Assembly: GCA_030267965.1 (NCBI GenBank) | Contig: BRYA01000481.1 | Span: 1 to 25,112, forward strand | Source: Triparma columacea | Taxonomy: Eukaryota > Sar > Bolidophyceae > Parmales > Triparmaceae | DNA: 25,112 nucleotides | Direction: 5' to 3' | Translations under genes and position numbers: made by a program | Shown here: one piece after another, positions 1 to 8,291 of the stretch | How the letters are laid out: every line of letters begins with the position of its first letter | Position numbering within the stretch: the first letter of the stretch is position 1 | Notes under the pieces: model-generated | What the model saw: only the letters and a program-made list of their open reading frames with translations | Told to the model about the DNA's origin: nothing | The model's database searches: none

Positions 1-69
1 CCTAACCCTAACCCTAACCCTAACCCTAACCCTAACCCTAACCCTAACCCTAACCCTAACCCTAACCCT
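1..69. repeat. Telomere repeat array (CCCTAA)n
   Basis: About eleven perfect copies of CCCTAA begin at the first base and end at about base 69, where the sequence changes to CTCCTCTC. This strand is the C-rich strand, so the chromosome end lies to the left and the G-rich TTAGGG strand runs toward it. The array is short, which probably reflects where the assembly stops rather than true telomere length. TTAGGG repeats occur in vertebrates, many fungi and several protist groups including stramenopiles, so the motif alone does not fix the organism. Confidence 0.97.
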
Positions 70-540
70 CCTCTCAACTCATTTTTCTCCTCTCCATAAC
101 CACACTTACCCTCTTTTAATTCATCTCCTCACACATCTACAACACTACAATTATACTCACAAATCACTACTCTCTCCCCTCAATTCCTTTCTCTCCTCTC
201 CATAACCCCACTCACCTCCTTAATTTATTCCCATACACATCCACTACACTTTCATTATACTCACAAAACACTATAACACTTCCACAATTCTTCAAAACTC
301 CATCCATATTTATAACACTACCATCACACTCACAAACCAACATAACCCTGCCAAAACTCTTTGAAACTCCATACACATCTACTACAATCCTTCAATACTC
401 ACAAACCAAAATAACATTCCAACAATATTTCTACTACACTTTTACAATGCTCACGAACCACTTTAACATTCCCTTAATATTCAACATACACCTAAAGCAC
501 TAAATTCACAACAATAATAAAGCAAATCTTTTTATCCTAC
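70..540. repeat. G-depleted subtelomere with decayed tandem repeat
   Basis: No gene lies here. The + strand has no G at all from base 1 to 349, and only six Gs up to 540 (350, 363, 449, 455, 497, 522). A degenerate unit recurs: an ACACATCTAC/CTACTACA block, then TACTCAC or a close variant at about 154-160, 258-264, 327-333, 396-402 and 448-454, then AAACCA/ACATAACATTCC-like text. Spacings are 104, 69, 69 and 52 bases. A second pair, CTCCTCTCCATAACC, occurs near 87 and 193. The gene at 561-4582 is transcribed leftward into this segment, so its 3' flank would be an RNA nearly free of C. Confidence 0.75.
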
Positions 541-560
541 AAATGCTTCTGCCTCTTTAG

Positions 561-3500
561 CTACCCCTTCTTCTCATCGTCAAGCGGCACAACACTGCTT
601 ACTTTAGCCTTTCCACCTCCTACCCCTATAATATCTCCACTATCAGAGCCTCCAACACTTGCTCTCCTAATACTTGCTCTCAAAGCACCTGCTAGACCAC
701 CCTCAGCTTCAGCATCAACACTTGCTCTCCGAACACTCTCTCTCCTTCTAGCATCTCCAGATTCTGGAATGTATTCAACTGGCACTCTAGCCCTCCTTGC
801 ATCTGTAAACCACTCTGGCTGCTCTTCTTCCCATCGCTCCCAGTTGGCCTGTACCCAATCTCTTACTTCAGCTTCAATTGGTTTCCAGACATGCTTACTT
901 GTATCTAAAGCTGCATCCACTTTTGCAACCTCGTTTCCTTCTTTAAATTTCTTGACATTCAAGTCCTTTCCTCTTTCCAAACTAATAAAGGTGCTCAGGT
1001 AATTACTCTCAATGTTAAAGAAAAATACAGCAAACGACACAACTGTACATGGTATAAATATTCCAACTACTTTCCATGCAAATGTAAGCCCTTTGTCTGC
1101 AAAACCTCCCCTTCCAGAAAGAATAATTGCTACTGGGAGACTTCCAATTGTCAAAACAAATCCCAAAAACCAATACATTCCACCAACCTCATTAGGATGC
1201 CTAAACTGCACAATTGATGTAAAGTCTGTCACAACTTTCACCACCACTCTGCAGACAATACTACTCACTATTTCTGCATTACCGCCAAGAGGAACCCAAT
1301 ACCAAAAGTCTCCTCTTAACATTTTCACAAACAAGTAGAGAAGCATATCAGTACCAACATAGAGAGAGACCCATCTACCACCAAGTTGCCCTAACACAAC
1401 TATTGTCATGCACCTTATCACAAGCATATCAGCACTAAAAAGCGTCATTGAAACAAATATGATTGATCTTTTAGTTGGATTTGCAGGCACATAACCATAA
1501 AAGTCAGGCACTTGCTCTCTGTACATTGGGTTAGTGTCAAAGTCATAACTGATAGTTGCAGATGCATATCCTGTTGTCAGTGCTGAAACGATAAGTGAGA
1601 CCCAAGCTGCATCCGCAATGTCTTTTTTACTTGTTGCAATAGCCATAAGTTGGATAATTACTCCAGGTATGGCTTCTGCAAACATCTCAATGCCTTTCAT
1701 GCAACTTAACTCTGTCAGAGCATCAATTGCTGTCCCAACCTCTTGCTTTGCTCCAGTTGCAACTCTGTATGCATCAACAGCAGGCTTGTACCCAAGCAAG
1801 ATTGGAACCCATTCCCTAAGTACCCTCTTCATCCCCAACTTCCTGTTCTGTGTCCAAACACCAAGCATCTGAAGCCCAATTGACAATACCAAACTTGCCA
1901 AAGATGCCTTAAAGTACCCATACTTCTTATCACTCCAAAACATGTACGTCACATACACATCAGTCAGCAAATCAGTCATGCTTGTGACAGCACCAAAGGT
2001 AACCCTTGCCTTCAAGCCAATCTTTGAGTTCTTAAATAGATTCACAGCAATTGTCTCAATCATGGGCCTTAACCATTTGTATTCTCTCATTACATCTTGT
2101 ACTTCAGTGTATTGATGGGCCCACTCATCCACAGCATGCTTTGCAGTCGCTGTTGTCATTGTGATAATTTTCAATGTGCTCCCAATCTCCAAGCCTCTTG
2201 CTTCCTCCAAACTCCCAACTTCTCCTTCATGTGTTGCTCGTCTTCTTAGCTTATTTCTCACGATAGCGCACAACATTGTTCCGACAAACCTGTTTTGCTT
2301 CTCAAGCTCTTTCATTGCCCTATTGGTGGCAATAAAGTCCTTCACTACCTCTACTTTACTGTCTCCAACTTTCCTCCCCTTAACCATCTCAATCGGCTGC
2401 TCCCCAAACCTCCTCCCATCCTCCTCCACTGCCTCAGCACTTCCCAAAAGGTTATCAAAGTAGTAAGCAGCATCAGTTGTGATGCCAAGTAGTTTCTTAG
2501 TGCTCACCCTAGCAGCTCTTCTGCTCACAGCTTTACCAAGCTCAATCTTAGTAATAAGATCCACACTGGACTTCTTCTCACCCACGCTGGAAATTCTAAT
2601 TGCTGTAGTTTCAGATGCCTCCTCTATCTCACTGACAGGCCTAGAAATTATCACAATTGTCTTCTTGTCTGCTCTGTACAAGTTCATCCTAGAGAAGAAT
2701 TCCCTATCTGCTGCCATGTCACCAAGTTTGCTGACTTGCCTGTCGAGCTTGCTTGTATTTGACCTGCCAATCCCACTTGTGCTTTGCCTGTCGATCTTGC
2801 TTTTGACTTGATCAATGAGTTTACTGTTCAGAAGTATCTTGCTCACTTCCATCTCAAAGCTGCTCCGTTCCCTCTTCATAAGTCTCTTAATGTTTTTGTC
2901 TAACCTGTTGACATCCCAGAAGAATGCTGCAACCTCCTCAAATCCTGCTCTGACGCTTACAGAAGCCCTTCCCCATCCTTTTCCACCCTTTTCGGCCCTT
3001 ACCCCCGGTTGGAAGACGTCAAACAGTACCATCGTTTTTGTCAGGCTATCAATCTTGAGTTTCAGTTTCCTCGCCATCTTAACGATCTTTAACCTCCTCT
3101 CGAAGTCTTGCCTGATCCTGTCATCAAAGACGATGATGCCCCTTCCTTCCCCTCCATCTCCCTCTTCGCCAAAAGCAAGGGCCTCGTCGTTTCCTACTTC
3201 CCCACTCTCAGTCACGATGTCCACAATGGCCTCGCTTGCTCTTTCAGTAACGACACTACTTGCCCTCTCACCCTCAGTTGCTTCGCCTCCCTTTGCTGAA
3301 GAAGCATTGAGCGCATCATTCTCTCTTGCAAGAGTCTCGACCTTGGACAGCAGGACCTCGTTTGCCTTCGTCAGCGCACTGTTTGCGGCGAGGAGTTGTT
3401 TGTTCTGCTTAATGATCTCCTCGATAATAGAGGGGGTGTTGTCAGGAGTAAGAGGTTGGTCTGCAGCGCGCTCAATGGCGACGGTACGGTGGACCTCGGT

Positions 3501-4582
3501 CTCATTAGCAATAAAATTACCAATTGAGAGCAAAGACACAGCTTTGCGATCGACGGTGCTCTCAGCAGTTTCCCCAAGGTTTGAATCTGTTGGTGTGAGC
3601 GGAGAGGCGACCGTGCGGCCGGCGGACGACGGCGCGGCGCTGACACCATTACCATCTGCAACCGGACCGACAATGGGGTCGCTGTCTGAGTTGAAATGTT
3701 CATATCTAGGATGAACTTCTGGATGCCCAGAAATTTCTTGGGTTTTGGGGGAGGGGAGCATTTGGTGAAAAAAAGGTGAAAAAAGACAAAACCTGAAACA
3801 CTCCTGATACGGTACACATACTCTGCTATGTAAGACCTAAATACTCTGCTCCCCCTATGGACCGCTAAAGAAACTCACCTTGTCTGGCGTCCTCATGTGA
3901 CATTTCAGTTGCTGCAGAGGAAACGATAAAGAGGGGGAAAGTGAGTAAAAGTGGCAAATTTCATCTTGTCCTCCCACACATCTCCTGCCCTCTCCTAAAA
4001 TATAAAGATGTTCTTCTCCTCCTTGAGCGATCGACGCTCACTCACCTCGTCTGGCTTCCCCATGATCATTTTCAGATTCTGCGGGTGTGGAAATGTTGAT
4101 GTTTTTGAGCTTTTTTTAATCATTTCATCAGGCTTCCCAACGACCTATCTTTTTCCCACTGCACCACAAAATTGGCAACCTTCTCATTTCACCCCCGACG
4201 CGAACTCACCTCGTCCGGCGCCTCCATGAGGCATATCAATATCAGCAGCTGCCCCAAGTTTAACAGCCTTAACGACAACAGCGGCACTTTCGTGGTCTTC
4301 GGTTGCCTCAGTATCCCCCACAATAGCAGGTTGATCCTCGGCGGCCTCATCGGTGGCGGCAAGGAGGACAGCAAGGTCAGTTGCAGCACTGACAATGTCA
4401 GCAGTTGTGCCATCGTGCGCAGTGCTCTTGACGGCGGCAACAAGGTCGTTTGCTGCCGATGCTGTAGATGCAAGATCGGCAGTATGTCGAGCTCTTGTTG
4501 CCCTTAAGTTGGCCTTCAATCCGGCTATCTCCTTGTCCCTCTGCTTCAAGAGAATGGTTAGATCCATCTCACTGTCCGCCAT
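561..4582 (-). CDS. Multi-pass membrane protein, possible START-like plus XK-related-like domains
   Basis: Proposed exons are 4582-4210, 4078-4046, 3911-3879 and 3736-561, giving 1204 residues. The last exon is open from an ATG at 3761 (1066 codons), but a pyrimidine-rich tract ending CCCAAG at 3737 and matching phase suggest it is spliced. The start at 4582 (MADSEMDL...) opens a predicted helix. In spliced numbering a coiled coil lies near 249-290. A region near 395-575 resembles a START-type lipid-binding fold. About eight membrane spans lie near 723-1088, including MTDLLTDVYVTYMFWSDKKY and GIEMFAEAIPGVIIQLMA, which recall XK-related proteins. The tail repeats RRESVRRASV/RASIRRASV, consensus sites for basophilic kinases. 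Domain names are impressions from residue patterns. The last exon is surely coding; the upstream exons are likely. It is the first gene from the telomere and is read toward it. Confidence 0.72.
3736..4210 (-). repeat. Tandem mini-exon array, unit about 82 bases
   Basis: Between the first and last exons of the membrane protein gene lies a tandem array. Two intact copies carry a 33-base exon (4078-4046 and 3911-3879) between a CAG acceptor and a GAG/AAG|GTGAGT donor, both preserving phase 1. They encode similar acidic peptides ending HGEARR and HEDARQ, and the end of exon 1 (HGGAGR) belongs to the same family. Decayed copies sit midway. Near 4124 the donor has become AATGATT after GGGAAGCC, and near 3965 it has become ATGAAA after GACAAG. 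Donor-equivalent positions are 4210, 4124, 4046, 3965 and 3879, with spacings of 86, 78, 81 and 86. Confidence 0.65.
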
Positions 4583-5161
4583 CAGCCTGCGAAAGCGTGA
4601 GGGGGGAAATTTGTTTTCACGACGAAGATGTTGGGTGAGCTGAGACGAATACTATTTGCGCATGTACGTCCCGCTGCTGCCCGCAATATTCTTTTAATTT
4701 CTCAGGGTCCAAACCCCGGAAGTTGGGCCATGCTGTTGTCCTCCTTCCTCCTTCCTCCCCCCCCCCCCGTATCCTCCCTCCCCAACGATCCCTCCTCCGC
4801 CCTTGCCTTCTATACAAAAACCTCACCTTGTTTCCTCACTATCCACTCCACTTCTTTACAAAGTCCTGTTCCTTATGACCTCTCGAGAGTGCACCTGCCC
4901 TGCTCTAAAGCTCTCACAATCACACAGGCGATCCAAATGCCTTAAGATGTGGAGTAATAAGTAAAAGATATCAGCAGTGCGAAGAAGAATGTAATTATAA
5001 CTCGCCAAGGAAAAAGGAAGGATAAAGGAAGGAAAAATGTGGAAACAAGGAGCAACACTGAACCAAAATGAGGAGTAACAGGGAATCAAATACACAGAGG
5101 TGTCAGTAGCGACACGTGACATTTTTTTTTCTTTAGCCACTACATCTTAGAGTAGGGACGA
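4583..5161. other. Intergenic region between two leftward genes
   Basis: This segment separates the start of the membrane protein gene (4582) from the stop of the kinase-RING-WD40 gene (5162). It should hold the promoter and 5' leader of the former and the 3' end of the latter. A poly-C run lies near 4759-4769. On the minus strand a pyrimidine tract ending in TTTCGCAG just before the ATG at 4582 looks like a 3' splice site, so a 5'-leader intron is possible. Open frames here (for example minus 5140-4856) lack any recognisable feature and were not called. Confidence 0.5.
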
Positions 5162-8129
5162 CTATGTGCTCCACACCTTCACCGTATTGTCATTAGAACC
5201 TGACACTACCACATCACCAGCAATCGCAACACTATTGACAAAATTCGTGTGCCCCGTCAATGTCTTGATGCATGATCCTGTAGATATCTGCCACACCTTC
5301 ACCGTCTCGTCCCAAGAACCTGACACTACCAAATCACCAGCAATTGCAACGCTAGTGACATAATTCGTGTGCCCCCTCAATGTCTTGATGCATGATCCTG
5401 TAGATATCTGCCACACCTTTACCGTCTCATCATCAGAACCTGATACTACCACATCACCAGTAATCGCAACGCAACGGACACCATGCGTGTGCCCCGTCAA
5501 TGTCTTGATGCATGATCCTGTAGATATCTGCCACACCTTCACCGTATTGTCATAAGAACCTGACACTACCACATCACCAGCAATCGCAACGCAATAGACA
5601 AGATGCGTGTGCCCCGTCAATGTCTTGATGCATGATCCTGTAGATATCTGCCATACCTTCACCGTATTGTCATGAGAACCTGACACTACCACATCACCAG
5701 CAATCGCAACGCTACTGACAACATCAGTGTGTCCCGTCAACGTCTTGATGCATGATCCTGTAGATATCTGCCACACCTTCATCGTCCTGTCCCAATACCC
5801 TGACACTATCACATCACCAGCAATCGCAACGCCCCAGACCCTATCCATGTGCCCCGTCAATGTCTTGATGCATGATCCTGTAGATATCTGCCACACCTTC
5901 ACCGTACCTTCCGAAGAACCTGACACAACCAAATCACCGACAATCGCTACGCCCAAGACCGCATCCGTGTGCCCCGTTAATGTCTTGATGCAACTTAAGT
6001 TCCTCGCATCTAAAAATACAGAATATAAAATATCATCTAAAGTTCTGCCTCCCCGAGAAACTGTTCCGCCACTTGGCACGAGCTGTCCGACATACCTCTC
6101 ATCTGTGCTCCACACCTTCACCGACTTGTCAACAGAACCTGAAACTACCAAATCACCAGCAATCGCAACGCTAAAGACATAATGCGTGTGCCCCCTCAAT
6201 GTCTTGATGCATGATCCTGTAGATATCTGCCACACCTTCACCGTCGTGTCAAAAGAACCTGACACTACCAAATCACCAGCAATCGCAACGCTATAGACAT
6301 AACTCGTGTGCCCAGTCAATATCTTGATGCATGATCCTGTAGATATCTGCCACACCTTCACCGTATTGTCAGTAGAACCTGACACTACCAAATCACCAGC
6401 AATCGCGACGCTTTCGACATAATGCGTGTGCCCCGTCAATGTCTTGATGCATGATCCTGTAGATATCTGCCACACCTTCACCGTCTTGTCATAAGAACCT
6501 GACACTACCACATCACCAGCAATCGCAACGCTCTTGACCTGATCCGTGTGCCCCGTCAATATCTTGATGCATGATCCTGTAGATATCTGCCACACCCTCA
6601 CCGTCTTGTCTTGAGAACCTGACACCACCACATCACCAGCAATCGCAACGCCCCAGACATAATTCGTGTGCCCAGTCAATGTCTTGATGCAACTTAAGTT
6701 CCTCGCATCTAAAAACATAGAATATAAAAGATCATCTAAAGTTCTGCCTCCCCGAGAAACTGTTCCGCCACTTGAAACGAGCTGGTCGACATACATATCA
6801 TCTGGTGGCCTCACACCTTCGCCTCCTCCGTTGCTCCTTCCTCCTCCACCTCCTCTCTCCATTGTCCTACTTGAAGTGTCAATGAAATCACCGACCTCAA
6901 AGCTTTCAACTCTCTCCCTACAAATGGGGCACCTCGGGCTTGATGCCCTCCGTATGAGCTCCCCAGCGCAACCCTCGCAGCAAGCGGAATGCAGGCACGG
7001 TGAGAAACGAGTCCTGGGTGGCGCGTCCATGCAAACAACACACTACGTGAAGGGAAAGAGTATGGACGGAAGAAACGAGCTGGGTTAGCATAAACCTTTA
7101 AGTATCATCGATCTACTCCCAGTACTCACCTCCCTGACACGAGGAGCAGGTGCCGGTGCTGGAGGAGGAGGAGGAACAAAGTCTGGCTCTGCCTCCCTGA
7201 CTTCACCTAGGAGCCTCACGATACAGTCCTCCAAGCCCGGCCTCTCCTCGATGTCCTCGGCCGTGCACTCCATCGTAAGGTCCCTAAGCAGCGTCTCCCT
7301 CGCCTCGTCGAACCCAGCCCTGACGTCTGCAGGAACAACTGAACGCCTTGCCCTCTTGAAGAGCTTCCTATCGAGGGGCCGCTGCGAGCTGTCGAACGCC
7401 TGCAACCCAGTCAACAGTTCAAGCAGCACAACCCCGTACGAGAAAATGTCACTCATCGTGGTGAACTCCCCAGAGTCGTCGTAAAATGGGTCAATGTAAC
7501 CTTTCGTTCCCATGCCTCCTGTCATGGTAACGCTTGAATCCGCCTCCCTCGCGATTCCCGCATCGGCTATCTTAGCGTACCCGTCAGCGTCGAGCAAAAT
7601 GTTCGCACTCTTGACGTCCCTGTGGAAGATGCTTGGCTTGTTCCTTTCCCTATCAGGTTGGTGAAGGTAAAGTAGACCCAAGGCGACACCTACTGCGATG
7701 TCAATCCTCTCCGATGCAGTCAAAGGGGGAGCGGTACTAGAAGGGAGCAGCCTATCCGCCAAACTCCCGCCTGGCATGTACCTGTAGACCAAACAAAGAG
7801 GATTTCCAGGTTCAGCCGAAGATCCCAATAAGGGCACAATGTTTCTCATGCCTGCACATGCTCAGCACGCTGAGCTCCCTCCTGAACTCAGTATCGTCAA
7901 CCTGCATCCCATGGATAACCCTGATTACCTTGATGGCTACTTGAGAACTTCCAATTCGTCCAAGGTAGACATCGCCAGACCCACCCCTTCCTATCTTGTT
8001 CTGGACGCTGAAGGAGTTGGTCATGTTCAAAAGCGAGGCGTAGCTGTACTGCGCGGAGCCATCAACGGCAAAGGCGCTCATGCTTTTGTTGGTTGTACGG
8101 ATACACTGGCATGAAGGAGAAAAGTCCAA
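5162..8129 (-). CDS. Protein kinase-RING-WD40 fusion protein (apparent kinase frameshift)
   Basis: Exon 1 is 8129-7130 and exon 2 is 7042-5162; the intron (7129-7043) starts GTGAGT and ends ACGTAG, phase 0. About 959 residues result if one extra base near 7847 is ignored. The kinase has a glycine loop GRGGSGDV (47-54), K67 in VAIK, HRD at 169-171 followed by VKSANILL, and DAG (189-191) in place of DFG. GYIDPFY replaces the usual DPEY of plant-receptor/IRAK-type kinases. A proline/alanine linker follows. Joining the exons completes a C3HC4 RING finger whose first pair, CVVC, comes from codons before the ATG at 7030; then PCLHSACCEGC and CPIC. Twelve WD40 repeats follow as 5 plus 7, each block preceded by a duplicated linker containing SGGTVSRGGRTLDD. 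A kinase and probable ubiquitin ligase with a WD40 sensor or substrate platform is inferred. Confidence 0.85.
5165..6815 (-). repeat. 120-base tandem WD40 repeats and 700-base duplication
   Basis: The WD40 coding DNA repeats with a 120-base period. The landmark CATGATCCTG occurs at 5271, 5391, 5511, 5631, 5751, 5871 and then at 6210, 6330, 6450, 6570. Repeats are almost identical, including third codon positions, apart from a few variable codons. A linker beginning CAACTTAAGTTCCTCGCATC occurs at 5991 and 6690, 699 bases apart, so a linker-plus-repeats block was duplicated. Near identity suggests recent expansion or gene conversion, and collapse or expansion during assembly is a risk. Confidence 0.93.
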
Positions 8130-8291
8130 GAAATAAATCCTCCTTCCAAAACTTCCATCTCTAACCCCCTTCTTTCCGTCTGATTGGCTTTTCCATCAAA
8201 TACCCAATATCTCGCTCGTTCATCCTCCTCTCTCCCTCTCCAAGCTATTCATTACCCTCCCCTCTCTCCTCATTCCCTAAAAAAGCCTCCC
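8130..8291. promoter_or_regulatory. Divergent promoter region, kinase gene and DRC1
   Basis: Only 162 bases separate the ATG of the kinase-RING-WD40 gene (8129, minus) from the ATG of DRC1 (8292, plus). Both promoters and 5' leaders must fit here. CCTCTCTCCCTCTCC and other pyrimidine-rich text precede the DRC1 ATG, whose context CTCCCATGGCC is favourable for initiation. I see no convincing TATA box. Co-regulation of the two genes is possible but is only inference from spacing. Confidence 0.55.

Noticed and set aside
2815..3714. Open frame of 299 codons on the plus strand
   Set aside because: It lies entirely antisense to the large membrane protein exon, is serine/leucine low-complexity and has no motif; it is a shadow of the minus-strand codon bias.
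3371..3817. Open frame of 148 codons on the minus strand
   Set aside because: Overlaps the start of the large membrane protein exon in another frame and shows no conserved pattern.
4856..5140. Open frame of 94 codons on the minus strand
   Set aside because: Lies in the expected 3' untranslated region of the kinase gene; hydrophobic by AT content, with no motif.
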